53,898 bases of DNA from an uncultured Bacteroidaceae bacterium (GCA_905234125.1 CAJOGQ010000014.1:1-53898); one strand, 5' to 3'; numbered from the stretch's first letter, positions 1-8,436 are shown. Numbers and translations are program-made. The notes: generated by a model not told the origin, from the sequence alone.

Positions 1-19
1 TGCTTTAGTTAGGGGTAAC

Positions 20-27
20 CAAAGGTA
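20..27 (-). promoter_or_regulatory. TAnnTTTG -7 element facing out of the window
   Basis: Read on the minus strand this is TACCTTTG, a perfect match to the Bacteroidetes -7 consensus TAnnTTTG. It would drive a gene lying to the left of the window. No clear -33 TTTG was seen at the usual distance. Confidence 0.45.
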
Positions 28-106
28 GTGATTTTATCTTAGCTATCTTTCTTATTATTCATTTATTTGTTGATTAACTATGCATTTGTCGGATGAACCA
101 AAAGTT

Positions 107-122
107 TTTCCCAACTGGGAAA
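107..122. terminator. Short palindrome, possible terminator
   Basis: TTTCCC and GGGAAA pair around a 4-nt loop (AACT) and are followed on the plus strand by a run of T. It may end transcription between the methyltransferase and whatever lies to the left, but the stem is only 6 bp. Confidence 0.3.
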
Positions 123-312
123 TTTTTAGGGGGTATTTTGGTGGGTTTAAACTGCTAATTTGTGATACTTTCAAAGTGTCAGCAAAAAGAATTAAAGGGT
201 GATAGAATGATAATTGGCTCTATGATGCAAATGAAGGAAAGATAGAAGCCTCCACAGTATCGGACACGGCCTATTCTCCAAAGATTTCCCCCAGCTTCTA
301 GAAGTGCTCATT

Positions 313-1080
313 TCATCCACGTCTGCGGAACTCGGCACAGACGATAGCGGTGGCGATGGCGACGTTGAGCGACTCGGAGGTCTCACGGCCTACAGGATAG
401 TTGGGAATGTAGAGCCGCTCGGTGACGAACGCCTCCACAGCAGCGGACACGCCCTTGCCCTCGTTGCCCATCACGATCAGTCCCCGAGGGTCGAGAGGCT
501 TCTGATACATGTTCTCGCCGTCGAGGAATGTGCCATAGATGGGGATGTCCTTGTCCAGTCGGCTCAGCATCTCGGGCAATTCGACATAGTGCGTCTTCAC
601 CCTGGCGATGCCTCCCATCGTGGCCTGCACGGTCTTGGGGTTGTAGATGTCGGCACAGCCCCGCGAACAGAAGATGTGCTCGATGCCGAACCAGTCGGCG
701 AGACGGACTATCGTGCCCAGATTTCCGGGGTTCTGCACATCGTCGAGCACCAGACAAAGCTCGCGCTTTGCCACTTCGTTGATATCGACTGCATACGTCG
801 GTTGACGGAACACGGCCAGCACCTGCTGTGGCGTCTCCTGAAAACTGAGCCTCCTCAGTTCTTCGTCCGTCACTTCGTCTATCTCCACCCCACCCTGTCT
901 CTGCACCCACGAAGCATGCTGGGAGAGCCAGTCGGCCGTGGCCGCAAGATAGGTGCAGGAGAACACATCGAGGAGGTCGCCCACCAGCTTGTGTCCTTCT
1001 GCCACGAATACGCCGTCCGCCTTCCGAAATTTCTTCATCTCCAGCGACCGCACATATTTCACTCTATTCTTGCTCAGCAT
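313..1080 (-). CDS. SpoU/TrmH-family RNA 2'-O-methyltransferase
   Basis: A 255-residue SPOUT methyltransferase that probably transfers a methyl group from S-adenosylmethionine to a ribose 2'-OH in rRNA or tRNA. The three SpoU motifs are all present in the C-terminal two thirds: VQNPGNLGTIVR (motif 1, about residues 113-124), IVMGNEGKG (motif 2, near 200) and SESLNVAIATA (motif 3, near 235). The first 85 or so residues (KNRVKYVRSLEMKKFRKADG, then VFVAEGHKLV) match the N-terminal substrate-binding domain of the TrmH/RlmB branch. The exact target nucleotide cannot be told from sequence. The ATG at 1080 is the only sensible start and lies just after a heptamer repeat that separates it from kduI on the same strand. 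Confidence 0.9.
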   Translation of the reverse strand: MLSKNRVKYVRSLEMKKFRKADGVFVAEGHKLVGDLLDVFSCTYLAATADWLSQHASWVQRQGGVEIDEVTDEELRRLSFQETPQQVLAVFRQPTYAVDINEVAKRELCLVLDDVQNPGNLGTIVRLADWFGIEHIFCSRGCADIYNPKTVQATMGGIARVKTHYVELPEMLSRLDKDIPIYGTFLDGENMYQKPLDPRGLIVMGNEGKGVSAAVEAFVTERLYIPNYPVGRETSESLNVAIATAIVCAEFRRRG

Positions 1081-1084
1081 GCCC

Positions 1085-1119
1085 TATACTCTTAACTCTA
1101 AACCCTAAACTCTTAACTA
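1085..1119. repeat. Degenerate 7-bp tandem array, five units
   Basis: Five consecutive 7-mers: TATACTC, TTAACTC, TAAACCC, TAAACTC, TTAACTA. The array overlaps the kduI stop codon and fills nearly the whole gap before the methyltransferase start. On the transcribed strand it reads as GAGTTTA/GAGTTAA units, the same family as the longer array at 50898-50988. Confidence 0.75.
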
Positions 1120-2094
1120 TCGAATGTCGCTCACCTTGATGACATCCTTGTCGTTATAGTCGAGGTTCTCGCCTGCCATGCCCCAGATGAACGTATAATA
1201 ATAGGTGGCAGAGGCGGCGTGGATGGACCATTCGGGCGACATGATGCCCTGCTCGTTGTGGAGCCAAACGACACGGCTCTCCTGAGGTTCACCCATGATG
1301 TGGCTGATGGTCTGACCCTCGGGCAGATTGAAGTAGTAGTATGCCTCGATGCGACGGCCATGCGTGTGAGGTGGCATCGTGTTCCATACCGAACCTGGCT
1401 CCAACTGCGTCAAGCCCATCTGCAACTGGCAAGGTCCCTCTTCGAGCGCGGTGTTGACAATCAGTTGATAGATGGTGCGTTTGTTCGACTCCTCCAACGA
1501 ACCCAAGTTGCGCAACACCGTAGCCTTGAGCGACTGCACATTACCACTCTTGCGACCATCGAGGGTGATCCACTGGGTCTTGTAGTGCTGATGGGCAGTG
1601 GCAGAGTTGATGTAGAACTTGGCTGGCTTCTGCGGGTCTTTCGAGCGGAAGATGACTTCCTGATTCGACTCGATGCCATTTCCCTTCTTGTCCTTGCCAA
1701 GATTGCCACGACCGATGTAGAGGGCTTCACGCTCGCTCAGCGGATATTCCACTCCATCCACAATCACCACGCCGTCGCCAGCCGTGTTGATGATGCCGAT
1801 TTCGCGGTTGTGCAGGAAGTAAGGAGCGCGCAACTCAGGGAAGGCCTCCAGTTTCAAGTCCTTGGTGACAGGCATGGCGCCACCAAAGATGAAGCGGTCG
1901 TACATCGAGTAGGTGAGGTTGATCTGGTCAGCCACCATCACCTTCTCCATCACGAAGCGGTCGCGAAGGGTCTGCGTGTCGTAGTGCTTCACATCGTCAG
2001 GATGGCAAGCCTTCTGAAAATTCACATGCATCTGAGCATTCATGCTCATAGCGCCCATCAACAGGGCAAAACTAAAAATACTTTTCTTCATCAT
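1117..2094 (-). CDS. kduI: 5-keto-4-deoxyuronate isomerase (KduI) with signal peptide
   Basis: KduI converts 5-keto-4-deoxyuronate, made from the unsaturated ends left by pectin or glycosaminoglycan lyases, into 2,5-diketo-3-deoxygluconate. The body aligns with Escherichia coli KduI from about residue 25 onward. The zinc-site motif [15 protein letters not shown] (two His and a Glu) and the later His in [10 protein letters not shown] are intact, as is the ending [11 protein letters not shown]. Unlike the cytoplasmic E. coli enzyme, it begins [21 protein letters not shown], which looks like a type I signal peptide, so a periplasmic location is inferred. The start was set at the paired ATG at 2094; frames further upstream would enter the preceding permease gene. 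It follows that gene by 5 bp and is surely co-transcribed with it. Confidence 0.9.
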   Translation of the reverse strand: MMKKSIFSFALLMGAMSMNAQMHVNFQKACHPDDVKHYDTQTLRDRFVMEKVMVADQINLTYSMYDRFIFGGAMPVTKDLKLEAFPELRAPYFLHNREIGIINTAGDGVVIVDGVEYPLSEREALYIGRGNLGKDKKGNGIESNQEVIFRSKDPQKPAKFYINSATAHQHYKTQWITLDGRKSGNVQSLKATVLRNLGSLEESNKRTIYQLIVNTALEEGPCQLQMGLTQLEPGSVWNTMPPHTHGRRIEAYYYFNLPEGQTISHIMGEPQESRVVWLHNEQGIMSPEWSIHAASATYYYTFIWGMAGENLDYNDKDVIKVSDIR

Positions 2095-2099
2095 AATGA

Positions 2100-3536
2100 T
2101 TATGCTTTTAATTGTTTTTCTTCTTTCACAATGCGCATGCGGTTCCACAACACCATGGCCACAGTGATGAGGGTCAGCACACCCATGCCGATCCATTGGA
2201 GGCTCTCCACGGCCTTGTAGATAGTCCATCCGAAGAAAGAAGATGCAAAGTCGAGGGCACCGGCCTGGAAACCTTCTGGAATCTTGGCCGACTTGTCGCC
2301 TGTCTGCTCAAAAACAGTGTTGGCGGCCTGTGTGAACCAACCAGCCATGTCGGTGACGAAATAGAGACCGATGGTCAGCGCCACCAAACCCACGATGAAC
2401 GTCTTCACCACATTTCCCTTCGTGTAGGGTAAAACCATTACAAACACATAGAACATACCGGCCAGCGATGCCAACGGCAAGAACTGATTGCCTGGCAAGA
2501 GAATGGCCACGATGAGGGTGACGGGGATGAGCAGGAGAGAGACAACCAACGTGGTGGGATGACCAATGACCAGTGCTGGCGACATGCCAATGTACACCTT
2601 CTTGCCCTTGAACTTCTTCTTCACCACCTCCTGCGTCTTTTCTGAAATGGGCATCAAACCATCGATGAAAAGCCTCGTGATGCGAGGAATCAATTCCATC
2701 ACGGCACCCATCGTCACGCCTAAGAAGAGAACCGACTTCACGATACTCATCACTGCATCCGTAGTAGATTCAAAACCAGCAGCATAAGCGCTGAAGTTAG
2801 AGAAATGACCGAAATGGGAAAATGCGCCAATCAAGGCACCCACGATGACACCCAGCACGATGGGTTCGCCCAGCACACCAAATTTCTTCTTCAAGCCCTC
2901 AGCATCGATGTCCAGCTTGGAGAAACCAGGGATGCGGTCGAGCAACCAGTTGATACCGATGGCAATCGGGGTGAAGCTCTGGCAGAAAGGCTGAGGGATG
3001 CTGATGCCGTCCATGTTCTCGTAGTAACCCTGAAACTTCTTCGCCGTCAGGTCGGCCATCACCAACGTGATGATGTAGCAGACGATAGCGGCAAAATAGC
3101 CCCACAGCATGCTGCCGTCCATCACAAAATAAGCCACAGCCCCAATGAACGCAAAGTGCCAGTAGTTCCACAGGTCGATGTTCACCGTACGAGCACACTT
3201 CGTGACGAGCAGCAAAAAGTTGATGCCCAAACAGATGGGAATAATCAGCGCACCTACGGCCGTGTTGTAAGCCACAGCGGCAGCAGCAGGCCACCCCATG
3301 TCGAAGACCTTCAGATCGAGGTCAAAAATCTTGGAAATGTTGTCGAGCGGCGTGTCGAAGTTGGTCGTGAGCAGAGCCGTCACAATGCCCAATCCCACAA
3401 AGCCGACACCCACATAGAGGCCGCTCTTGAGCGACTTGCCAAACTTCATGCCAATGCACAAGCCAATGATGGTGAAAAGAATCGGCATCATGACCGATGC
3501 ACCCAATTGGATAATGTAAGCAAAAACTTGTTCCAT
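2100..3536 (-). CDS. Lone PTS galactitol-type EIIC permease (GatC family)
   Basis: A 478-residue multi-pass inner-membrane protein homologous to GatC/SgcC, the EIIC subunits of galactitol-type phosphotransferase systems. Landmarks shared with E. coli GatC are the opening LG.(S/T)VM.PI, the stretch [26 protein letters not shown], and [10 protein letters not shown] followed by LLPGNQFLP. About ten to twelve hydrophobic segments are visible. No EIIA, EIIB, HPr or enzyme I gene is in the window, and the PTS is uncommon in Bacteroidetes, so it may act as a phosphorylation-independent carrier. The 5-bp gap to kduI suggests it moves an unsaturated uronate product. The substrate is inferred from context only. 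The promoter element at 3565-3572 drives both genes. Confidence 0.88.
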   Translation of the reverse strand: MEQVFAYIIQLGASVMMPILFTIIGLCIGMKFGKSLKSGLYVGVGFVGLGIVTALLTTNFDTPLDNISKIFDLDLKVFDMGWPAAAAVAYNTAVGALIIPICLGINFLLLVTKCARTVNIDLWNYWHFAFIGAVAYFVMDGSMLWGYFAAIVCYIITLVMADLTAKKFQGYYENMDGISIPQPFCQSFTPIAIGINWLLDRIPGFSKLDIDAEGLKKKFGVLGEPIVLGVIVGALIGAFSHFGHFSNFSAYAAGFESTTDAVMSIVKSVLFLGVTMGAVMELIPRITRLFIDGLMPISEKTQEVVKKKFKGKKVYIGMSPALVIGHPTTLVVSLLLIPVTLIVAILLPGNQFLPLASLAGMFYVFVMVLPYTKGNVVKTFIVGLVALTIGLYFVTDMAGWFTQAANTVFEQTGDKSAKIPEGFQAGALDFASSFFGWTIYKAVESLQWIGMGVLTLITVAMVLWNRMRIVKEEKQLKA

Positions 3537-3564
3537 ATTAGTTAGTTGTTGATTAATTTTTGGG

Positions 3565-3572
3565 CAAAGTTA
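3565..3572 (-). promoter_or_regulatory. -7 promoter element for the permease-kduI operon
   Basis: On the minus strand this reads TAACTTTG, matching TAnnTTTG, 28 bp upstream of the permease start codon. Confidence 0.6.
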
Positions 3573-3669
3573 GTGCATTTTTCTCAAACCAACACAATAA
3601 ATCAGAGAAAAGTAAGGGGAGAATGTAACGTTTTGGGTGGAGAAGGGTGAATAAATCAAGATTTTTGTG

Positions 3670-3677
3670 TAACTTCG
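3670..3677 (+). promoter_or_regulatory. Weak -7 element for the AGCS symporter
   Basis: TAACTTCG differs from TAnnTTTG at one position and lies 24 bp before the symporter start codon. Its position suits a promoter divergent from the one at 3565-3572. Confidence 0.35.
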
Positions 3678-3701
3678 CACTCCGAAAAGATAATCTAACC
3701 A

Positions 3702-5069
3702 ATGGAACAATTACTTCAGTTGACGGAATACGTCAGTGGGATTGTGTGGGGATGGCCGATGATCATTCTTCTGTTGGGCACCCACATTTTCCTTACAATC
3801 AGACTCAAGTTTCCGCAACGTAAAATAGGGACAGGCATCAAACTGTCGGTAAAGAAGGATAAAAATGCGAAGGGCGACGTGAGCCAGTTTGGTGCGTTGG
3901 CCACTTCGTTGGCGGCGACAATCGGTACGGGCAACATCATCGGTGTGGCCACAGCAGTCAGTCTGGGAGGTCCAGGCGCTGTACTGTGGTGCTGGCTGAC
4001 TGGTGTATTCGGCATCGCCACCAAATACAGCGAAGGGCTCTTGGCCATCAAGTATCGTGTGACAACGAAGAACGGCAGGATGTTAGGAGGTCCGATGTAT
4101 GCCTTGGAGAAGGGATTGAATATGAAGTGGCTGGGAGTGCTGTTCTGCCTATTTGCGGCCATAGCGTCCTTCGGCATCGGCAACACGGTGCAAGCCAATG
4201 CCATCAGCGAAAACCTTTCTACCGTGTTGGATGGATGGGTGGCACCCGAACACTCGAAGATGGTGACGGGCTTTGTACTCGCGACCTTAGTCGGCTTTGT
4301 GGTGATTGGCGGTGTGAAAAGCATCGCACGATGGTGCATGGCGTTGGTGCCCCTGATGGCTGTGTGCTATGTGCTGGGCTGTATATATATATTATGTGTC
4401 AACCACGCCTATCTGGGTGAGGCATTTTCAAGCATCTTCCAAGATGCCTTTTCGCTGAAAGCTGTGGGAGGCGGAACAGCAGGCACCGTGGTGATGATGG
4501 CAGCCCGATATGGTATTGCCCGCGGACTCTTCTCGAATGAGTCAGGCTTAGGTTCGGCACCCATTGTGGCGGCTGCTGCACAAACGAAAAACCCTGTGCG
4601 CCAGGCTTTGGTGTCATCGACAGGCACATTCTGGGACACGGTGGTCATCTGTGCCATCACAGGCTTGGTCATCGTGTCGAGCATCATCGCCTATCCAGAA
4701 ATCAGTCAGGAGGACGGAGGCATGCTGACAAAGAAGGCGTTTGGCATGATTCCATACGTGGGCACACCCATCCTGACGTTCGGCATCCTCACTTTCTCCT
4801 TCTCCACCATCCTGGGCTGGAGTTACTATGGCGAACGTGCTATGGAATATCTGGCAGGCAGACGTAGCATTGTGTTCTACCGCATCCTCTACATCATGCT
4901 GGTGTATGCCGGTTCGACCATGAGTCTCGCCTTGGTGTGGAACTTAGCCGACATCATGAATGCGCTGATGGCAGTGCCCAACCTCATCGCCCTGCTGATG
5001 CTATCGGGCGTGATTGCAAAGGACACGAAGCATTATTTGTGGGAGAAGAATTTGGATGAAGAGAGCTAA
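3702..5069 (+). CDS. AGCS-family sodium:amino-acid (alanine/glycine) symporter
   Basis: A 455-residue inner-membrane protein of the alanine-or-glycine:cation symporter family, which takes up small neutral amino acids with sodium. The family signature is clear near residues 65-100: FGALATSLAATIGTGNIIGV, then AVSLGGPGAVLWCWLTG, with KYSEGLLAIKYR following. Later landmarks are AARYGIARGLFSNESGLGSA (about residues 267-286) and LGWSYYGERA (near 370). About ten or eleven membrane segments are evident and the length is normal. The ATG at 3702 follows a promoter-like motif. The CPA2 antiporter gene starts 33 bp after the stop on the same strand and may be co-transcribed. The substrate (alanine, glycine or serine) cannot be settled by eye. 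Confidence 0.92.
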   Translation: MEQLLQLTEYVSGIVWGWPMIILLLGTHIFLTIRLKFPQRKIGTGIKLSVKKDKNAKGDVSQFGALATSLAATIGTGNIIGVATAVSLGGPGAVLWCWLTGVFGIATKYSEGLLAIKYRVTTKNGRMLGGPMYALEKGLNMKWLGVLFCLFAAIASFGIGNTVQANAISENLSTVLDGWVAPEHSKMVTGFVLATLVGFVVIGGVKSIARWCMALVPLMAVCYVLGCIYILCVNHAYLGEAFSSIFQDAFSLKAVGGGTAGTVVMMAARYGIARGLFSNESGLGSAPIVAAAAQTKNPVRQALVSSTGTFWDTVVICAITGLVIVSSIIAYPEISQEDGGMLTKKAFGMIPYVGTPILTFGILTFSFSTILGWSYYGERAMEYLAGRRSIVFYRILYIMLVYAGSTMSLALVWNLADIMNALMAVPNLIALLMLSGVIAKDTKHYLWEKNLDEES

Positions 5070-5101
5070 AGTCAAAATGAAAGTAAGAAATAGCAAGAAA
5101 T

Positions 5102-7027
5102 ATGATTGAAGATCTTTGTATCATCATGCTGACGGCTGGCATCACAAGCCTGCTGTTCAAGTTGTTCAAACAGCCTGTTGTGCTGGGTTACATCGTGGCA
5201 GGTATGCTGGTGGGACCACATGTGCTGGGAGAGTCGTGGGTCAACAATGAGGAGAACGCCGCCACCTGGGGTGAGATTGGCGTGCTCTTCCTGCTGTTTA
5301 GTCTCGGACTGGAATTCTCATTCAAGAAACTGCTGAAAGTGGGCAGTACGGCCATCATCGGCGCAGGCGTCATTGTGGTGGGCATGATGGTGGCAGGCAT
5401 GCTGACCGCCTATCTTTTGGGTTTGGGAGGCATGAACGCCATCTTCCTTGGTGGCATGCTTTGCATGTCATCTACCACCATTGTCTTCAAGGCCATTGAG
5501 GAGGCAGGACTGCGCAGTCACCGTTTTGCAGGCGTGTGCTTCGGCATCCTCATCGTCGAGGATCTCTTCGCTGTGGTGCTTATGGTGTTGCTCACCTCCA
5601 TCGCCGTGAAGAACGAGTTCGAGGGTCGTGAACTACTTTGGCAGGTCGGCAAACTCGTCATGTACATCATCCTATGGTTCGTCTTGGGCATCACACTCAT
5701 CCCCACATTCCTGAAGAAGTTCAAGAAGCACCTCAATGACGAGACGCTCACCATCTTCTCCATCGGACTCTGTCTCGGCATGGTGCTTCTGGCCGTGCAG
5801 GCTGGATTCAGCAGTGCACTCGGTGCCTTCGTCATGGGTTCAGTATTGGCTGAGACCGTCGATGCAGAACGCATTGAGCACTTAATACAGCCGATGAAGA
5901 ACATCTTCGGCTCTATCTTCTTCGTGTCGGTCGGCATGATGATCGACCCCGCCTTGTTGCTTCAATATTGGCTACCCATCCTCATCATCACCCTCGTGGT
6001 CATCATCGGACAAATCCTTTTCGGCAGTTTCGGAACACTCCTTTCTGGCCAGCCCCTCAGAGTCTCCTTGCAGACAGGTTTCTCACTCGTGCAGATAGGT
6101 GAATTCGCCTTCATCATCGCCAATCTCGGACAGAGTCTCCACGTGACTGACAACAGACTCTACCCCATCGTTGTGGCTGTCAGCGTCATCACCACTTTCC
6201 TCACGCCATACATCATGAAACTCGCCTACCCCACCCTCGCCTTCCTCGAGAGCCACATGAGCGAGAGCACCAAGAAGATGTTGGAGAGTTACACAGAGAA
6301 GCGCCAGGCTGGTCGCACAGATTCGAAGTCCTCATGGTCTAACCCTACCGTCCGCATCCTCAAACTCATCTTCCTCCACATCGCTATGGCGCCTGGCATC
6401 AACCAGTTCCTCCGACTCTTCAACGAGAACCTCTACGCCCGTGAACGCTTGGCAGAATCCCGTCGAGGACTTGAACGCGAGGTGGAGAACACGCTCATCA
6501 GCCTCGAAATGAACATCGCCGAGGTGGAAGTGCCTAACAACTCCGCTTTTGCGGGCAAGGCGCTCAAGGAGCTGAATATCCGCGACATCACAGGCGCCAA
6601 CATCGTGCGCATCATCCGTGGTGGCATCAACATCAATGTCCCTGGTGGAAACCATCGCCTCTATCCTGGCGACCGCATTATCCTCGCAGGCTCCGACACA
6701 GACGTGGCCGCCTTCCAGAAGATGCTTGAGACCAGCCTCTCACCCACCTACGACACCGACAGCCTCAACACCAACATCGTGCTCGACAACTTCACCATCA
6801 CTGCCGACTCACCCCTCTGTGGAAAGAGCATCAAGCTCTCTGGCATCCGTGAGAAGGGCAACTGCATCGTCATGGGACTCATTCGACCTTCCGAGGACTT
6901 CTACACCAACCCCGATCCCAACATCACCATCCAAGCAGACGACATCATCATCGTGGCTGGTGAGAAGCAGAAAATGCAGAATTTCTTCGCCCAAACAGCA
7001 ACGGAGAACCCAAAGATTTGGTCTTAG
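5102..7027 (+). CDS. CPA2-family cation:proton antiporter with two RCK-C domains
   Basis: A 641-residue monovalent cation:proton antiporter of the KefB/GerN type. The membrane part (about residues 1-390) has the CPA2 hallmarks LGYIVAGMLVGPHVLG, LFLLFSLGLEFSFKKL and CMSSTTIVFKAIEE, plus FSSALGAFVMGSVLAET. After a linker of about 90 residues, two TrkA-C/RCK-C-like modules follow: one near residues 470-545 (NSAFAGKALKELNIRDITG, then LYPGDRIILAGS) and one near 555-635 (SPLCGKSIKLSGIREKGN, then QADDIIIVAGE). There is no Rossmann-type TrkA-N domain between them, so NAD- or glutathione-type gating as in KefC is unlikely. The ion (potassium or sodium) is unknown. It is convergent with the CinA gene, with an 18-bp gap. 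Confidence 0.9.
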   Translation: MIEDLCIIMLTAGITSLLFKLFKQPVVLGYIVAGMLVGPHVLGESWVNNEENAATWGEIGVLFLLFSLGLEFSFKKLLKVGSTAIIGAGVIVVGMMVAGMLTAYLLGLGGMNAIFLGGMLCMSSTTIVFKAIEEAGLRSHRFAGVCFGILIVEDLFAVVLMVLLTSIAVKNEFEGRELLWQVGKLVMYIILWFVLGITLIPTFLKKFKKHLNDETLTIFSIGLCLGMVLLAVQAGFSSALGAFVMGSVLAETVDAERIEHLIQPMKNIFGSIFFVSVGMMIDPALLLQYWLPILIITLVVIIGQILFGSFGTLLSGQPLRVSLQTGFSLVQIGEFAFIIANLGQSLHVTDNRLYPIVVAVSVITTFLTPYIMKLAYPTLAFLESHMSESTKKMLESYTEKRQAGRTDSKSSWSNPTVRILKLIFLHIAMAPGINQFLRLFNENLYARERLAESRRGLEREVENTLISLEMNIAEVEVPNNSAFAGKALKELNIRDITGANIVRIIRGGININVPGGNHRLYPGDRIILAGSDTDVAAFQKMLETSLSPTYDTDSLNTNIVLDNFTITADSPLCGKSIKLSGIREKGNCIVMGLIRPSEDFYTNPDPNITIQADDIIIVAGEKQKMQNFFAQTATENPKIWS

Positions 7028-7045
7028 ACCTCGAAGTATGCACGA

Positions 7046-7474
7046 TTAATCATCTATCGCATCTCTATACTTCTCAAACTCGTCCATCACACATCGCGTG
7101 GCAATCTCCACATTCTTCACTCGACCAAAGTCTTCACGCAGACAGGTCGAGTGAACTTCTTTCTCTGTACCCCATGCCACCCATATTTCCACCTCATGTC
7201 CCTCCCAAGGCTCGGCATAACCTGTGGAAGCAAGGGCATAGTGCGTGTGGAACAGGCGACATGCGCCCTTCACCATCTGCTCCGCCACCTCACGCGACAC
7301 CACACCATAACGCTCAATCATCTCGCGAGGCACACCCAGCATTCGCTCCTTCACCTCGTTCTGGTAGGCAACCAGCCCACCTTCGAAATAGCGGCTCGCA
7401 CCGCTTCGTGCCGTAATGGCCGCTGCAATTCTGCCACCCGTACACGATTCTGCCGTTGATATTGTTTTCATCAT
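7046..7474 (-). CDS. CinA C-terminal-domain protein (PncC-like NMN amidohydrolase)
   Basis: About 142 residues that match the stand-alone C-terminal domain of CinA, the nicotinamide-nucleotide amidohydrolase fold (PncC), which deamidates NMN in pyridine nucleotide salvage. The opening TISTAESCTGGRIAAAITARSGASRYF carries the AESCTGG signature with the catalytic Ser/Cys region, followed by GGLVAYQNEVKERMLGV and YGVVSREVAEQMVKGA. The usual TGYAGP segment reads TGYAEP here, a change in the substrate-loop region. The start was set at the paired ATG at 7474, since the extra residues upstream match nothing and would overlap the promoter at 7493-7500. Confidence 0.85.
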   Translation of the reverse strand: MMKTISTAESCTGGRIAAAITARSGASRYFEGGLVAYQNEVKERMLGVPREMIERYGVVSREVAEQMVKGACRLFHTHYALASTGYAEPWEGHEVEIWVAWGTEKEVHSTCLREDFGRVKNVEIATRCVMDEFEKYRDAIDD

Positions 7475-7492
7475 TTCACTTGATTTTTGGCA

Positions 7493-7500
7493 CAAAGGTA
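7493..7500 (-). promoter_or_regulatory. -7 promoter element for the CinA-domain gene
   Basis: TACCTTTG on the minus strand, 19 bp before the chosen start codon at 7474. It supports that start over the longer frame beginning at 7495. Confidence 0.6.
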
Positions 7501-7575
7501 AGAATAATCACGGGATTCAGAACGTCTTTTCATACAAAAAAAGGAACATTCCTTGTTGCATTCAGACAAAAACGT

Positions 7576-7583
7576 TACCTTTG
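7576..7583 (+). promoter_or_regulatory. -7 promoter element for the secreted-protein gene
   Basis: TACCTTTG with a TTG at 7556 about 20 bp upstream as a possible -33 element, and 42 bp before the ATG at 7625. Confidence 0.6.
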
Positions 7584-7624
7584 CAACATATTTCCTATTG
7601 TTTCACTTAAACATGTATTTTATC

Positions 7625-8140
7625 ATGATGAAGAAAGCAATGATGGTGCTCGCCGTTTTGTTGGCTGTGCCATTCGCCATGCAGGCGCAAACTAAGTTTC
7701 ACGATGTTGAAGCAAACGATGCAAAGGGACCTGTTAAGTCCATCACCCAAAACATGATGGGACGAACCCAAGTTGTCCAATTCACGCCAGAAGGAAAAAT
7801 GCAGATGGAAGGTCTGAAAGATGCCACTTACGACAAAGACGGTTATCTGCAATCGTACACCATTGAGGCTCAGGAGTTTTCGGTGACCATCAACTACACA
7901 TGGGAGAACGGAAAGGTGAAGACTCAGAGTCTTACCATGATGAATCAGCCCATGAAAACCACCAACAATTATGATGACAAGGGCAACATGCAGAGCCAAA
8001 TCCTCGACATGGGCGGACAGCAGATGACTATCACTTACAAAGACTACCAATTCGACGCCAAAGGCAACTGGATTAGTCGCAAGAACGACATGATGGAGAT
8101 GACGAATGAACAATCCAGAACGATTGAGTACTACGAATAA
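7625..8140 (+). CDS. Small secreted protein of unknown function with YD-like repeats
   Basis: A 171-residue protein with a clear signal peptide (MMKKAMMVLAVLLAVPFAMQAQ). The mature part is built of short extended repeats: YDKDGYLQSYTIEAQ, YTWENGKVKTQSLTM, YDDKGNMQSQILDM, YQFDAKGNWISRKNDM. These resemble the YD/RHS-like beta-strand repeats common in small Bacteroidetes periplasmic proteins. No catalytic motif is visible and no function is assigned. The frame can be extended upstream to 7553, but that part overlaps the promoter at 7576-7583, so the ATG directly before the signal peptide was used. It stands alone between the CinA gene and the tmRNA region. Confidence 0.75.
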   Translation: MMKKAMMVLAVLLAVPFAMQAQTKFHDVEANDAKGPVKSITQNMMGRTQVVQFTPEGKMQMEGLKDATYDKDGYLQSYTIEAQEFSVTINYTWENGKVKTQSLTMMNQPMKTTNNYDDKGNMQSQILDMGGQQMTITYKDYQFDAKGNWISRKNDMMEMTNEQSRTIEYYE

Positions 8141-8175
8141 ATCCGAACGGACAGCTTGTGAAATAGCTTGCTTTT

Positions 8176-8212
8176 TGAGCCGGAGCCTCAACGCCATTGA
8201 GGCTCCGGCTCA
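8176..8212. terminator. Perfect 16-bp hairpin with 5-nt loop
   Basis: Sixteen bases (TGAGCCGGAGCCTCAA) pair perfectly with their complement around the loop CGCCA. The stem begins 36 bp after the preceding stop codon and follows a short T-run. It could act as a terminator, but it lacks the usual downstream T-run and its right arm runs into the tandem repeat, so it may instead be part of that repeat family. Confidence 0.45.
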
Positions 8213-8270
8213 TCGCTTTCGTGCCACCGGCTCGTCGCCTTTGAGCTACCGGCTCAACGGCTTGGGGGTT
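8205..8270. repeat. 22-bp tandem repeat, about three units
   Basis: Three consecutive 22-bp units begin CCGGCTC: 8205-8226, 8227-8248 and the more diverged 8249-8270. Units 1 and 2 differ at five positions. The first unit overlaps the right arm of the hairpin at 8176-8212. Confidence 0.65.
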
Positions 8271-8428
8271 GTAACAAGTCCTCCTGACCCTTGCGCTATC
8301 CATTCAATGGTCGGACGGCCAGATGGATTGTTGTCTTCTGAAAAGCAAATCGGTGAATTATCATTGTCTTTTCCCTCACTTTTGTTAGATTTTTACGGAT
8401 TTCTTTGGTGCGGATGATTTCTTTTCCG

Positions 8429-8436
8429 TAACTTTG
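8429..8436 (+). promoter_or_regulatory. tmRNA promoter, -7 element
   Basis: TAACTTTG, with TTTG at 8404-8407 as the -33 element about 21 bp upstream. The spacing to the mature tmRNA 5' end at 8453 fits a short processed leader. Confidence 0.7.

Larger units (their letters stand above)
1..312. other. Gene-free left edge of the window
   Basis: No convincing reading frame is present. The stretch lies downstream of the SpoU methyltransferase, which is read leftwards and stops at 313. It holds a leftward promoter-like motif near the edge and a short palindrome, both listed separately. Nothing resembling an RNA gene or a mobile-element end was recognised. Confidence 0.5.

Noticed and set aside
304-1095. 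263-codon plus-strand frame
   Set aside because: It is antisense to the SpoU methyltransferase, whose three family motifs are intact on the other strand.
7599-7613. Palindrome-like TGTTTCACTTAAACA resembling parS
   Set aside because: It is 15 bp instead of 16, misses the central CG, and lies within a promoter region far from parAB, so it is probably chance.
8106-8417. 103-codon plus-strand frame over the repeat cluster before tmRNA
   Set aside because: It overlaps the end of the secreted-protein gene and reads through the hairpin and tandem repeat, with no coding character.
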